This document shows, piece by piece, positions 35,372 through 44,214 of a DNA stretch of 64,000 nt; position 1 is the first letter of the stretch, and each line of letters opens with the position of its first letter. The notes beneath the pieces were generated by a model that had not been told where the DNA came from, ran no database searches, and was given only the letters and a program-made list of their open reading frames with translations. Location: contig JBAGRP010000001.1 of assembly GCA_036924855.1 (NCBI GenBank), positions 6,250,001 through 6,314,000 on the forward strand. The letters run 5' to 3'. The stretch comes from Nitrobacteraceae bacterium AZCC 2146 (lineage in GTDB: Bacteria; Pseudomonadota; Alphaproteobacteria; Rhizobiales; Xanthobacteraceae). The translations under genes and the position numbers were made by a program.

Positions 35372-35842
35372 ATGACCACCAAAACCCCAAGCGCGGACGG
35401 CGCGATCACCGAATACGTCACCACCATGATCGGCGGGCAGCTGTTCGGCATGCCGATCTCGCGCGTACAGGACGTCTTCATGCCGGAACGCCTGACCCGC
35501 GTGCCGCTATCATCCAGCGACGTCGCCGGCGTGCTCAATCTGCGCGGCCGCATCGTCACCGCGATCGACATGCGCTCGCGGCTCGGCCTGCCGAAAAACG
35601 ACGACGGCAAGCCGCCGATGGCGGTGGGTGTCGATCTGCGCGGCGAATCCTACGGCCTGCTGATCGACTCGATCGGCGAAGTGCTGAAGCTCGCCGATGA
35701 CAGCCGCGAAGTGAACCCGGTCAATCTTGACCCTCGGATGGCCAAGATGGCTTCCGGCGTTCACCGCCTCGACGGCCAGCTGATGGTCGTGCTCGACGTC
35801 GACAAGATTCTTGAAATTTCGCCTGACAAGCTGGCGGCTTAA
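35372..35842 (+). CDS. cheW: Chemotaxis coupling protein CheW
   Basis: A 156-residue CheW. The SH3-like barrels are visible as MIGGQLFGMPISRVQDVFMPERLTR-type strands near residue 20, VAGVLNLRGRIVTAIDMRSRLG near residue 60 and MVVLDVDKILEI at the end. It bridges receptors and CheA. GAGGGA precedes this ATG; an ATG five codons earlier overlaps the cheA stop. Confidence 0.93.
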   Translation: MTTKTPSADGAITEYVTTMIGGQLFGMPISRVQDVFMPERLTRVPLSSSDVAGVLNLRGRIVTAIDMRSRLGLPKNDDGKPPMAVGVDLRGESYGLLIDSIGEVLKLADDSREVNPVNLDPRMAKMASGVHRLDGQLMVVLDVDKILEISPDKLAA

Positions 35843-35898
35843 GGCCGGCAGCAGGCGCGATGGAAACGTCCCTTTGGGACTGAACGGCAGAGGCTAAA

Positions 35899-36264
35899 AT
35901 GAAGACATGTCTGGTTGTCGATGACTCCAGCGTCATCCGTAAAGTCGCACGACGGATTCTCGAAGGTCTGGATTTCGAGATCACCGAAGCCGAGGACGGC
36001 GAGAAGGCGCTTGAGGTCTGCAAGCGCGGTCTGCCCGATGCGGTGTTGCTCGACTGGAATATGCCGGTGATGGACGGCTACGAATTCCTGCGCAACCTGC
36101 GTCGGATGCCGGGCGGCGATGTGCCCAAGGTGGTGTTCTGCACCACCGAGAACGACGTCGCGCACATCGCCCGCGCACTGCATGCCGGCGCCAACGAATA
36201 CATCATGAAGCCGTTCGACAAGGAAATCGTCTCGGCGAAATTCCACGAAGTCGGGCTGATCTAG
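35899..36264 (+). CDS. cheY: Single-domain response regulator CheY
   Basis: A 121-residue receiver. Acidic pair in LVVDDSSVIRK, phospho-acceptor Asp52 in LLDWNMPVMDGYEFL, switch Thr in VVFCTTENDVAHI and Lys near residue 103 in YIMKPFDKE. There is no output domain. In the cheA-cheW-cheY-cheB-cheR order it is expected to carry the motor signal. A hairpin terminator-like element follows. Confidence 0.93.
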   Translation: MKTCLVVDDSSVIRKVARRILEGLDFEITEAEDGEKALEVCKRGLPDAVLLDWNMPVMDGYEFLRNLRRMPGGDVPKVVFCTTENDVAHIARALHAGANEYIMKPFDKEIVSAKFHEVGLI

Positions 36265-36273
36265 AACTAGCTT

Positions 36274-36299
36274 CGGGATTCGGCGTTCGAATCCCGCTT
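36274..36299 (+). terminator. Terminator-like hairpin after cheY
   Basis: CGGGATTCG (36274-36282) pairs perfectly with CGAATCCCG (36288-36296) across a five-base loop, followed by CTTT. The tail is weak, so it may attenuate rather than stop transcription into cheB. Confidence 0.5.
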
Positions 36300-36348
36300 T
36301 CAAATTGTTGTTCAAGTCCATTTGTTGTGTTCGTTTGCGTGGTGAGTA

Positions 36349-37518
36349 ATGAGTATTGATGTGATCAGCCCCCCCTCGGTTGCGGATCCGACGCGGCATG
36401 AACCGCTGCGGGTTATGGTGGTTGACGACTCCGTCGTCATTCGCGGTCTGATCTCGCGCTGGATCGATGCCGAGCCGGACATGACGGTTGCGGCCTCGCT
36501 GCGCACCGGCCTTGACGCCGTCAATCAGGTCGAGCGCATCAATCCCGACGTCGCCGTGCTCGACATCGAGATGCCGGACCTCGATGGCATTTCTGCGTTG
36601 CCGCAGCTGCTCGCCAAGAAGCGCGACCTGATCGTCCTCATGGCCTCGACGCTGACCCGCCGCAACGCGGAGATCAGCTTCAAGGCGCTGTCACTCGGTG
36701 CGGCCGACTACATTCCGAAGCCCGAGAGTACCCGGGAAATCGCTGCCGCCGACGTCTTCAAGCACGACCTGCTGCAGAAGATCCGCCATCTCGGCCTGAA
36801 GGTCCGCCGCCTCAAATCGGCATCGACGCCGTCGATTGCTCCGTCGCTGGACCGTCCGCGCGAGTCGGCGCCGCGTCCGGCCATGCCTGTCGCCGCACAG
36901 GCGCAACTGGTCAAGCGTCCGTTCAGTTCGATCATGCCGCGCGTGTTGCTGATCGGATCGTCGACCGGCGGTCCGCAGGCGCTGATGGCACTGGTCGCCG
37001 AAATCGGCGCGGTGATCGATCGCGTGCCGGTGCTGATCACCCAGCACATGCCGCCGACCTTCACGACTATTCTGGCCGAACATCTGGCGCGTACCAGCAA
37101 GCGGCCTGCGCACGAAGGCGTCGATGGCGAACTCGTCAAGGCTGGCCAGATCTATCTGGCGCCGGGCGGAAAACACATGCGCGTGGTCAAGCAGGGCGCC
37201 AACATCGCGATTGCACTTGATGACGGCCCGCCGGTGAATTTCTGCAAGCCAGCGGTCGATCCGCTGTTCAGCTCCGCCATCGATGTCTGGCAGGGGGCTA
37301 TCCTTGCCGTGGTGCTGACCGGCATGGGCTCGGATGGCATGCGCGGTGGCAAGGAAATCGTTGCCGTGGGCGGCAACGTCATCGCCCAGGACGAGGCTTC
37401 CAGCGTGGTGTGGGGCATGCCGGGCGCTGCCGCCAATGCCGGAATTTGCTCGGCGATTTTGCCGCTTAATCAGATCGCTCCGAAACTGGTTCGGATCTTT
37501 TCGGGGGATCGGTCATGA
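36349..37518 (+). CDS. cheB: Chemotaxis methylesterase CheB
   Basis: A 389-residue CheB. The receiver domain has phospho-Asp72 in [14 protein letters not shown] linker of about 50 Pro/Ala-rich residues separates it from the esterase domain. There the catalytic Ser is in [13 protein letters not shown], the His in [10 protein letters not shown] and the Asp in [12 protein letters not shown]. It demethylates or deamidates receptor glutamates and is activated by CheA. The cheR start overlaps its stop by ATGA. Confidence 0.95.
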   Translation: MSIDVISPPSVADPTRHEPLRVMVVDDSVVIRGLISRWIDAEPDMTVAASLRTGLDAVNQVERINPDVAVLDIEMPDLDGISALPQLLAKKRDLIVLMASTLTRRNAEISFKALSLGAADYIPKPESTREIAAADVFKHDLLQKIRHLGLKVRRLKSASTPSIAPSLDRPRESAPRPAMPVAAQAQLVKRPFSSIMPRVLLIGSSTGGPQALMALVAEIGAVIDRVPVLITQHMPPTFTTILAEHLARTSKRPAHEGVDGELVKAGQIYLAPGGKHMRVVKQGANIAIALDDGPPVNFCKPAVDPLFSSAIDVWQGAILAVVLTGMGSDGMRGGKEIVAVGGNVIAQDEASSVVWGMPGAAANAGICSAILPLNQIAPKLVRIFSGDRS

Positions 37519-38393
37519 TGCCGGCTGACTATGAGTTCCTGCGCAAGTTCCTGAAAGATCGTTCCGGCCTCGATCTGTCCGCCGACAAGCAGTATCTGGT
37601 CGAGAGCCGGCTGATCCCGCTGGCCCGCAAGGCCGGTCTCGCCGGCATCGAGGAACTGGTGCAGCAGATCAAGAACGGGTCTGCCGCGATCTGTTCCGAC
37701 GTCGTCGAGGCGATGACCACCAACGAGACTTTCTTCTTTCGCGACAAGATTCCGTTCGATCATCTGCGCGAGGCGATCATACCCGAACTGCTGCAGGCCC
37801 GCGCCAGCCGGCGCAGCCTGCGGATCTGGTGCGCGGCAGCCTCGACCGGGCAGGAGCCTTACTCGATCGCCATGTGCCTGAAGGAAATGGGCGCGGCGCT
37901 GTCGGGATGGCGGATCGAGATCATCGGCACCGACATCTCGCAGCAGGTGCTGGAGAAATCCAGGTCCGGCATCTACAGCCAGTTCGAGGTGCAGCGCGGG
38001 CTGCCGATCCAGCTGCTGGTGAAGTATTTCAAGCAGATCGGCGAGATGTGGCAGATCAATGCCGACATTCGCTCGATGATCCAGTATCGCCCGCTCAACC
38101 TGCTGCAGGACTTCGCCCATATGGGCAAGTTCGACCTGATCTTCTGCCGCAACGTGCTGATCTATTTCGACCAGGACATGAAGACGTCGATCTTCGGCCG
38201 CCTCGCCAAGACCATGGAGCCCGATGGCTTTCTCGCGCTGGGTGCTGCGGAAACCGTCGTCGGCCTGACCGATGCCTTCAAGCCGCATCCGGATCGCCGC
38301 GGGCTATATCGTCCGAACCTGCTGCGCGCCTCGCCGTCGATCGTGCCAAGCATGGCGCCGCCGCTGAAAGCCGTCGCGTCGCCATCGCGTTGA
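37515..38393 (+). CDS. cheR: Chemotaxis protein methyltransferase CheR
   Basis: A 292-residue CheR. The N-terminal helical domain includes [21 protein letters not shown], and [15 protein letters not shown] marks the start of the catalytic part. The SAM-binding motif is [14 protein letters not shown], and [14 protein letters not shown] is near residue 210. It methylates receptor glutamates and opposes CheB. It is the last gene of the cluster; the downstream gene is convergent and 6 bp away. Confidence 0.95.
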   Translation: MMPADYEFLRKFLKDRSGLDLSADKQYLVESRLIPLARKAGLAGIEELVQQIKNGSAAICSDVVEAMTTNETFFFRDKIPFDHLREAIIPELLQARASRRSLRIWCAAASTGQEPYSIAMCLKEMGAALSGWRIEIIGTDISQQVLEKSRSGIYSQFEVQRGLPIQLLVKYFKQIGEMWQINADIRSMIQYRPLNLLQDFAHMGKFDLIFCRNVLIYFDQDMKTSIFGRLAKTMEPDGFLALGAAETVVGLTDAFKPHPDRRGLYRPNLLRASPSIVPSMAPPLKAVASPSR

Positions 38394-38399
38394 GCGCTG

Positions 38400-39557
38400 C
38401 TACAGGATGGCGTGCGGCACGAAGCGCGACAGGTTGCCGGTGATCGGGTTTTCATCCTCGCGGATCGATAGCCCGCACGCGGTCTCGCCGACCAGCCAGC
38501 TGCCCAGTACCGGATACTGATCTGAAAAATTCGGCAGCGGCGCCAGCGCCTGGCGAATGAAACCTTCCGCGCCATATGGCCCTGGCTGCGCGTCGATCGC
38601 GCTGCCGCCGCTCACCAGCGTGACATTAGCGCCTTCGCGGGAATACAGCGGCTTGCGCACATAGGACGTGCCGAGTTCGGCCGCTGCGGGATCGTCATCG
38701 AAATGGGCCGGCAGCAAATTCGGGTGGTTCGGAAACATCGCCCACAGCAGCGGCAGGATGCCCTTGTTGGACAGGATCGCTTTCCATGGCGGTTCGATCC
38801 AGCGCGTCGAGGCGCCTTTCAGCCGCGCGCCGAACGCTTCGCGAAACATCCATTCCCAGGGATACAGCTTGAATGCCAGCTCGATCGGCCTGTCCCGGAG
38901 ATCGACGAAGTGGCCATCGCCGCGCAAACCGATTTCGGCGATATCGATGAGTACCGGATCGAGGCCGCCTTGCTGCGCGACATCGGCGAGATACTGCACC
39001 GTGCCGCGGTCCTCGGTGCTGGCCATTGCTGCCGCCAGATGCAGGTGTTTTCCGTTGCCGATCTTGCGCCAGGCTTTGATCAGATTTTCGTGCAGCGAAT
39101 TGTACTGGTCGGAGCGCTTCGGAACGATCTGCCGTTCGATGGCCTGCTCCAGCCATGTCCATTGAAACACCGCCGCTTCGAATAGCGAGGTCGGCGTGTC
39201 CGCATTGTATTCCAGCAATTTTGCCGGGCCGTGGCCGTCATAGCGAAAATCGAAGCGGCCATAGAGGCTGGGATCGCCGCGCTGCCAGCTGGCGGCGATC
39301 AAAGTCCAGAACGCCTCGGGAATTTTCAGCAGCCGTAAGTAACGCTCGTCCTTGACCGCGCGGCCGATCAACTCGCGGCACATGACGTTGAGTTCGGCGG
39401 TCGGCGCCTCGATCTGGCGTTCGATCTCGTCGAGGGTGAAGGCATAGTAAGCGCGTTCGTCCCAGTAGCGCTGCCCGGCCTCGCTGTGGAACACAAACCC
39501 CATCGCGGCCGCGGTGGCTTCCCAGTCGTCGCGCTCGGGGCACACAATCCGCTGCAT
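38400..39557 (-). CDS. Glutathionylspermidine synthase-family ligase (YjfC/YgiC-like)
   Basis: A 385-residue ATP-grasp-type protein of the glutathionylspermidine synthase preATP-grasp family. Typical stretches are FDFRYDGHGPAKLLEYNADTP near residue 110, LYPWEWMFREAFG and WIEPPWKAILSNKGILPLLW in the middle, and SYVRKPLYSREGANV near residue 300. The N-terminal MQRIVCPERDDWEATAAAMGF matches YjfC/YgiC. These lack the amidase half of E. coli Gss, and their peptide-bond substrate is unknown. It is the last gene of a YjfL-YjfM-YjfC-like trio and starts 7 bp after the preceding stop. Confidence 0.87.
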   Translation of the reverse strand: MQRIVCPERDDWEATAAAMGFVFHSEAGQRYWDERAYYAFTLDEIERQIEAPTAELNVMCRELIGRAVKDERYLRLLKIPEAFWTLIAASWQRGDPSLYGRFDFRYDGHGPAKLLEYNADTPTSLFEAAVFQWTWLEQAIERQIVPKRSDQYNSLHENLIKAWRKIGNGKHLHLAAAMASTEDRGTVQYLADVAQQGGLDPVLIDIAEIGLRGDGHFVDLRDRPIELAFKLYPWEWMFREAFGARLKGASTRWIEPPWKAILSNKGILPLLWAMFPNHPNLLPAHFDDDPAAAELGTSYVRKPLYSREGANVTLVSGGSAIDAQPGPYGAEGFIRQALAPLPNFSDQYPVLGSWLVGETACGLSIREDENPITGNLSRFVPHAIL

Positions 39558-39564
39558 GCGTGCG

Positions 39565-39963
39565 TCAGCTGCCGCCGGAAAAATGCGAGGTGAAGGAATG
39601 GGCGAACGAGCCGAAGCCGCCGCGGGTGACGTGGTTGTTGGTGCTGCCATCGGAAGAAGAACTGCCGGACGAATAGCCGGAAGAGGCATCGGCGCTGGCA
39701 AAGTTGCTGCGCGCGGACGAGCCGCCGTGGCTGCTGGATGAGGAGGACCGGCTTTGGCAGGCGCCGGTTTGCTCCGGGCTGGCTGCCATGCCCGGCTGGT
39801 TCGTTCCGCAGTTCTCGCCGGGCATCAGCGCATAGGCGCCACCGCCGAGCGCGATCGTGCCCATCAGCAGCAGCACGATATGGTTGGACCGTTTCGTCGC
39901 CGTGGACTGCTGCATATCCTGCAGCCGACGCTTTCCGAACTCGTGATCCGGCACCTGCGCCAT
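39565..39963 (-). CDS. Small DUF1190/YgiB-like membrane protein
   Basis: A 132-residue protein with one transmembrane segment (HIVLLLMGTIALGGGAYAL). An exported part has two cysteines (GENCGTNQ, TGACQSRS) and then a serine/glycine-rich low-complexity tail ending in a His/Phe-rich segment. The layout and its place before a YgiC-like ligase suggest a YgiB/YjfM (DUF1190) counterpart, though sequence likeness is weak. The low-complexity tail may be a substrate for modification. It lies between the DUF350 gene (1 bp away) and the ligase. Confidence 0.65.
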   Translation of the reverse strand: MAQVPDHEFGKRRLQDMQQSTATKRSNHIVLLLMGTIALGGGAYALMPGENCGTNQPGMAASPEQTGACQSRSSSSSSHGGSSARSNFASADASSGYSSGSSSSDGSTNNHVTRGGFGSFAHSFTSHFSGGS

Positions 39964-39964
39964 C

Positions 39965-40414
39965 TCAAACCACCATCGAGGCGGCGTTCAGCACGCCGGC
40001 GGCGAGGGAGGCGAGGCCAAGCCAGATCGCCGGCGCCAGTTCGCCGGCGGCGATCCGCGCCGACAGGTTCGGCACCGGAATCTTGACGATGAAATACACT
40101 GCGATCTGCACGATCAACGCGATCACGCTCCAGATCAGGCAGTCGATCGCATTGGCGGAGTGAACGATCGCGCTGAACACCGGGAGCACGAAACCGAGCA
40201 GGCTGAGGCCGAGCGCGATCGCTGCCGACGGCACGTTATTGCGGATCAACTCGAATTCGTCGTGCGGCGTGACCCGCGTGTAGACGAACAGATACAGCAT
40301 CACGGCGACGACGCCGGTGCAGAAATAGACCAGGAAGGCCGGCAGACCGGCCAGAGATTGCAGAACCATTCCGCCCCCGAGAAGCCCGACTGAGAGAAGC
40401 CAGACGTGTTTCAA
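39965..40414 (-). CDS. DUF350 family membrane protein (YjfL-like)
   Basis: A 149-residue protein with four hydrophobic segments. YLFVYTRVTPHDEFELIRNNVPSAAIALG is the DUF350 hallmark linking helices two and three. It ends one base before the next gene, so it leads a three-gene operon with the YjfM-like protein and YjfC-like ligase, as in the E. coli yjf cluster. The biochemical role is unknown. Confidence 0.85.
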   Translation of the reverse strand: MKHVWLLSVGLLGGGMVLQSLAGLPAFLVYFCTGVVAVMLYLFVYTRVTPHDEFELIRNNVPSAAIALGLSLLGFVLPVFSAIVHSANAIDCLIWSVIALIVQIAVYFIVKIPVPNLSARIAAGELAPAIWLGLASLAAGVLNAASMVV

Positions 40415-40469
40415 CCGTCATTCACCCATGTCCGGTTGGTCGGGGCAAGCGACGTGCGGGTTCATATGC

Positions 40470-40502
40470 ACAAACAAAAACCCCGCCATTTACGGCGGGG
40501 TT
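40470..40502 (-). terminator. Intrinsic terminator of ctrA
   Basis: AACCCCGCC (40479-40487) and GGCGGGGTT (40494-40502) form a perfect stem around ATTTAC. On the minus strand it is followed by a TTTTTGTTTG tract, 40 bp after the ctrA stop. Confidence 0.88.
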
Positions 40503-40542
40503 CAGTCGGGAGGCGCGAGCTGCGGGCTCGCCGTCAATTCGA

Positions 40543-41244
40543 TCAGGCCGGGATGCGGATTTCTTCTTCGTGCGGCTCGCGCAGTACGTAGCCGCGGCCC
40601 CACACGGTTTCGATGAAGTTGCGGCCGTCCGAGGCGTTGGCGAGCTTCTTGCGCAGCTTGCAGATGAAGACGTCGATGATCTTCAGCTCGGGCTCGTCCA
40701 TGCCGCCGTAGAGATGGTTGAGGAACATTTCCTTGGTGAGGGTGGTGCCCTTGCGGAGCGAGAGCAGCTCCAGCATCTGATATTCCTTGCCGGTCAGATG
40801 CACGCGCTGGCCGCCGACTTCCACTGTCTTGGTGTCGAGATTGACCACGAGATCGCCGGTCTGGATCACCGACTGGGCGTGGCCCTTGGAGCGGCGCACG
40901 ATCGCATGGATGCGGGCAACCAGTTCGTCCTTGTGGAAAGGCTTGGTCATGTAGTCGTCGGCGCCGACGCCGAGGCCCTTGACCTTGTCCTCGATGCCGG
41001 CGAGGCCGGAGAGGATCAGAATGGGGGTCTTGATCTTCGACACCCGCAGCTGCTTGAGCACATCGTAGCCGGACATGTCCGGCAGATTGAGATCGAGCAG
41101 GATGATGTCGTAGTCGTAGAGCTTGCCGAGATCGACGCCCTCTTCTCCGAGATCCGTCGTGTAGACGTTGAAGCTCTCGGATTTGAGCATCAGCTCAATC
41201 GACTGCGCGACAGCGCTATCATCTTCTATTAGCAAAACGCGCAT
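40543..41244 (-). CDS. ctrA: Cell-cycle response regulator CtrA
   Basis: A 233-residue OmpR-type regulator. Acidic pair in LLIEDDSAV, phospho-Asp51 in [15 protein letters not shown], Lys in [11 protein letters not shown]. The C-terminal winged helix contains [27 protein letters not shown] sequence and [17 protein letters not shown], essentially invariant in alphaproteobacterial CtrA. The C-terminus is short, not extended as in Caulobacter. CtrA controls flagellar, chemotaxis and division genes, and here sits divergent from fliI. Confidence 0.97.
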   Translation of the reverse strand: MRVLLIEDDSAVAQSIELMLKSESFNVYTTDLGEEGVDLGKLYDYDIILLDLNLPDMSGYDVLKQLRVSKIKTPILILSGLAGIEDKVKGLGVGADDYMTKPFHKDELVARIHAIVRRSKGHAQSVIQTGDLVVNLDTKTVEVGGQRVHLTGKEYQMLELLSLRKGTTLTKEMFLNHLYGGMDEPELKIIDVFICKLRKKLANASDGRNFIETVWGRGYVLREPHEEEIRIPA

Positions 41245-41320
41245 GCCAGTCCCCTTTGGTCGCCGCTCCGGGCGTCAGGTCGGCCGCACTTGCGGCACCA
41301 AAAAACGCCTTTGAACAACT

Positions 41321-41489
41321 GATTCGGATCCTGACGACATATGGTTAACAAAACCTGATTCCCCTGCGCAAGCTCTATCCGTGCAATTTTTGTCGAATCG
41401 CCATAAGATATTGCGGCAAAGACACTTTTTGTATCCGCAGCCGTTCAAGTTCCACATTAAGAGGCGGGCCTAACCGACTCTTCCGACTC
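41321..41489 (-). promoter_or_regulatory. ctrA upstream region with GANTC cluster and TTAACCAT half-box
   Basis: Five GANTC sites (41321-41325, 41357-41361, 41395-41399, 41476-41480, 41485-41489) lie in 170 bp, where chance predicts fewer than one. TTAACCAT, a CtrA half-site, is at 41341-41348 on the minus strand. In Caulobacter, CcrM methylation of GANTC in the ctrA promoter and CtrA autoregulation set its timing. Confidence 0.6.
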
Positions 41490-41557
41490 GCCCTTCGTTC
41501 TGAAAAGCGGGTGCTCTCAGTCCTCTCGGTCAATGACGTAATGATTAACGATGCGGG

Positions 41558-41572
41558 TAAACACGGGGTTAA
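41558..41572 (+). promoter_or_regulatory. CtrA-type box upstream of fliI
   Basis: TAAA-CACGGGG-TTAA fits TTAA-N7-TTAA with one mismatch (reverse strand TTAA-N7-TTTA). It ends 39 bp before the fliI start. Confidence 0.5.
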
Positions 41573-41611
41573 GAGCCGAACGGCAATGTTCAGAAACTTA
41601 AGGGTTTCGCA

Positions 41612-42937
41612 ATGAAAGCGCTCGCAGAGCAGATCACCGACCTCGACGGCGTCAATATCTATGGCCGTGTCGTCGGTGTGCGCGGCTTGATGGTGGAAAT
41701 TGCCGGTCCGATCCACGCCATGTCGGTGGGCGCGCGGATCGTGATCGAGACCGGCACCAACCGTTTCATCCCGGCGGAAGTCATCGGTTTCAGCGGCCAC
41801 AATGCGGTGGTGATGCCGTTCGCCGGCCTCGAAGGCGTGCGCCGTGGCTGCCGCGCGGTGATCGCCAATGCCTCCAGCCAGGTGCGGCCGTCAATCGCCT
41901 GGCTCGGTCGCGTCGTCAACGCGATGGGCGAACCGATCGATGGCAAGGGGCCTCTGCTGCAGGGGCCGGCGCCGATGCCGTATCGCAATTCGCCGCCGCC
42001 GGCGCATTCCCGCAAACGCGTCGGCGCGCCGCTCGATCTCGGGGTGCGGTCGCTCAATACTTTCCTGACCTGCTGCCGCGGCCAGCGCATGGGCATTTTC
42101 GCGGGCTCCGGCGTCGGCAAGTCGGTGCTGCTGTCGATGCTGGCGCGCAACGTCGATGCCGATGTCTCGGTGATCGGCCTGATCGGCGAGCGTGGCCGCG
42201 AGGTGCAGGAATTCCTGCAGGAAGATCTCGGCGAAGAAGGCCTGGCGCGGGCCGTGGTGGTGGTGGCGACGTCCGACGAGCCGGCGCTGATGCGGCGCCA
42301 GGCGGCTTACCTGACGCTGTCGATTTCGGAATACTTCCGGGATGAGGGCAAGGACGTCATGTGCATGATGGACTCCGTGACCCGCTTTGCCATGGCGCAA
42401 CGCGAGATCGGACTGTCGGTCGGCGAGCCGCCGACTGCCAAGGGCTACACGCCGACGGTGTTCACCGAATTGCCAAAGCTGCTGGAGCGTGCCGGCCCGG
42501 GCGTCGACGAGGGGTCCATCACCGGCATCTTCACGGTGCTGGTGGATGGCGACGATCACAACGAGCCGGTGGCCGACGCCGTCCGCGGCATTCTCGACGG
42601 TCATATCGTGATGCAGCGCGCCATTGCAGAGCGCGGCCGCTACCCGGCCATCAACATCCTGAAGTCGGTATCCCGGACGATGCCGAAATCTGCCGATCCG
42701 GTCTATCTGCCGACCATCACCCGGGCGCGCCAGATTATGGCGACCTATTCGGATATGGAGGAGCTGATCCGGCTCGGTGCCTACCGGGCGGGCTCCAGCC
42801 CGGAGGTCGATGAGGCGATCCGGCTGCACGAGCCGCTGGAGGCGTTCCTGCGCCAGCGCAAGGACGAAGTGGCGAGTTTGGGGGAGGGTTACCGGCAACT
42901 AGAGCAAATCCTTGGTAGTTTGGAAACGGAACGCTAA
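41612..42937 (+). CDS. fliI: Flagellar export ATPase FliI
   Basis: A 441-residue F1-like ATPase. Walker A is [14 protein letters not shown] near residue 167, Walker B-type [16 protein letters not shown], and the FliI/YscN family stretch [14 protein letters not shown] follows. It energises unfolding and export of flagellar subunits at the membrane, with FliJ and FlhA. A candidate CtrA box lies just upstream, and fliJ follows about 110 bp later. Confidence 0.95.
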   Translation: MKALAEQITDLDGVNIYGRVVGVRGLMVEIAGPIHAMSVGARIVIETGTNRFIPAEVIGFSGHNAVVMPFAGLEGVRRGCRAVIANASSQVRPSIAWLGRVVNAMGEPIDGKGPLLQGPAPMPYRNSPPPAHSRKRVGAPLDLGVRSLNTFLTCCRGQRMGIFAGSGVGKSVLLSMLARNVDADVSVIGLIGERGREVQEFLQEDLGEEGLARAVVVVATSDEPALMRRQAAYLTLSISEYFRDEGKDVMCMMDSVTRFAMAQREIGLSVGEPPTAKGYTPTVFTELPKLLERAGPGVDEGSITGIFTVLVDGDDHNEPVADAVRGILDGHIVMQRAIAERGRYPAINILKSVSRTMPKSADPVYLPTITRARQIMATYSDMEELIRLGAYRAGSSPEVDEAIRLHEPLEAFLRQRKDEVASLGEGYRQLEQILGSLETER

Positions 42938-43046
42938 CTTTGTCAGGCCATCATCCTCCCCAGAGAAGAGTTTCTGCCGGTAGGCCCCGCGTGGGCGACC
43001 GGTCCTGTCCCGCGTTGAGATTGGGACTTCTGGGGAGTACGAGTCG

Positions 43047-43466
43047 ATGAAGTCACGTGACACGCTGATCCGTCTGAAGAAGTTTCAGGTCGACGAAAAG
43101 CGCCGAAGGGTCAACCAGATCGAAGGCATGATCGCGGATTTCCAGCGCATGTCGGTGGATCTGGAGCGCGAAATCCAGACCGAGCAGGACCGCGCCGGGA
43201 TCAACGATCCCACGCACTTCGCCTATCCGACCTACGCCAAGGCTGCGATCCAGCGCCGCGAGAACCTGACGCGCTCCGCCGACGAGCTGCGCATTCAGCT
43301 CGAAGACGCCAAGAGCCTGCTCACCGAAGCCTTCGAAGAACTCAAGAAAGTAGAGTTGCTCGACGAGCGCGATCAGGCCCGTGAGCGCGCCGAGGAAAGC
43401 GCCCGCGAGCAGGCCGATCTCGACAGCATAGGTCTGATGCGCGCGCGCATCGGAGCAGTTGCCTGA
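43047..43466 (+). CDS. fliJ: Flagellar export protein FliJ
   Basis: A 139-residue all-helical protein, predicted antiparallel coiled coil. Its N-terminus MKSRDTLIRLKKFQVDEKRRRV and its charged length match alphaproteobacterial FliJ. It is the stalk/escort subunit that links the FliI hexamer to FlhA. Placement right after fliI supports the call. A strong terminator follows about 50 bp after the stop. Confidence 0.88.
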   Translation: MKSRDTLIRLKKFQVDEKRRRVNQIEGMIADFQRMSVDLEREIQTEQDRAGINDPTHFAYPTYAKAAIQRRENLTRSADELRIQLEDAKSLLTEAFEELKKVELLDERDQARERAEESAREQADLDSIGLMRARIGAVA

Positions 43467-43514
43467 GGCGCAAAGCGCGCCTGGATCATCTGCACTCCAA
43501 TATCAAAGCTACCG

Positions 43515-43540
43515 AACCCGGGCCGCGAGGCCCGGGTTTT
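43515..43540 (+). terminator. Intrinsic terminator of fliI-fliJ
   Basis: AACCCGGGCC (43515-43524) pairs perfectly with GGCCCGGGTT (43529-43538) around a GCGA loop, followed by TTTTACTTT. Confidence 0.88.
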
Positions 43541-43607
43541 ACTTTGCGCAATCCACAGCACAAACAGCAACATGGCCGGTTCGATACAAAATATGTTACG
43601 ACACAAA

Positions 43608-43630
43608 TGGATTGCCGCTCTGGATTGCCG
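43608..43630 (+). repeat. Tandem direct repeat upstream of ECF sigma gene
   Basis: TGGATTGCCG occurs twice, 13 bp apart (43608-43617 and 43621-43630), 36 bp before the sigma-factor start. It could be a regulator site or chance. It lies where the gene's leader or promoter should be. Confidence 0.35.
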
Positions 43631-43665
43631 GGATCGCGGATGTATCCTGGGGTTGAGGACATTGA

Positions 43666-44214
43666 ATGCTGACGCCGGCTGAGCTGGTCTGGCTGATCGC
43701 CGCAGTTGCAAAGGGGGATGAGGCCGCTTTCGAGCGCCTGTATGCCGCAACGCGTGCGAAACTCTTCGGCGTGGTGCTCCGTATCTTGCGCAGACAGGAC
43801 CTCGCGGAGGAAGTCATTCAGGAGGCCTACGTCAAGATCTGGAACAGCGCCGGGCAGTTCAATCCTGGCCTGGCGTCGCCGATCACGTGGATGGTATCGA
43901 TCGCCCGCAACCGGGCGATCGATGTGGTGCGCAAGAAGAGCGAGATCTCGATCGAGGAAGAGCCGGCCGCGATGGAAGTGGCCGCTGACTCGCCCGATCC
44001 GCTCGCGCGTCGGGAAATGACTGAGGAATTGAAGCGCTTGTTGGAGTGCGTGGGACGGCTCGAGCCGGACCGCCAGAAACTGGTGCTGCTCGCTTACTAC
44101 AACGGATGGAGCCGCGAGCAACTGGCGGCTAAATTCGAAGCGCCGGTGAACACCGTGAAGACGTGGCTGCGTCGCAGCATGATGGATATCCGGGCGTGTC
44201 TGGGACTGACATGA
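43666..44214 (+). CDS. ECF RNA polymerase sigma factor (SigK-like)
   Basis: A 182-residue two-domain sigma. Sigma-2 runs from about residue 24 to 90 (AFERLYAATRAKLFGVVLRIL; ITWMVSIARNRAIDVVRKK). Sigma-4 lies from about 125 (RQKLVLLAYYNGWSREQLAAK; TVKTWLRRSMMDIRACL). The next gene overlaps by ATGA and encodes an RskA-type anti-sigma factor, so this belongs to the SigK/RskA-type ECF class with a membrane-controlled inhibitor. The signal and regulon are unknown. Confidence 0.92.
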   Translation: MLTPAELVWLIAAVAKGDEAAFERLYAATRAKLFGVVLRILRRQDLAEEVIQEAYVKIWNSAGQFNPGLASPITWMVSIARNRAIDVVRKKSEISIEEEPAAMEVAADSPDPLARREMTEELKRLLECVGRLEPDRQKLVLLAYYNGWSREQLAAKFEAPVNTVKTWLRRSMMDIRACLGLT

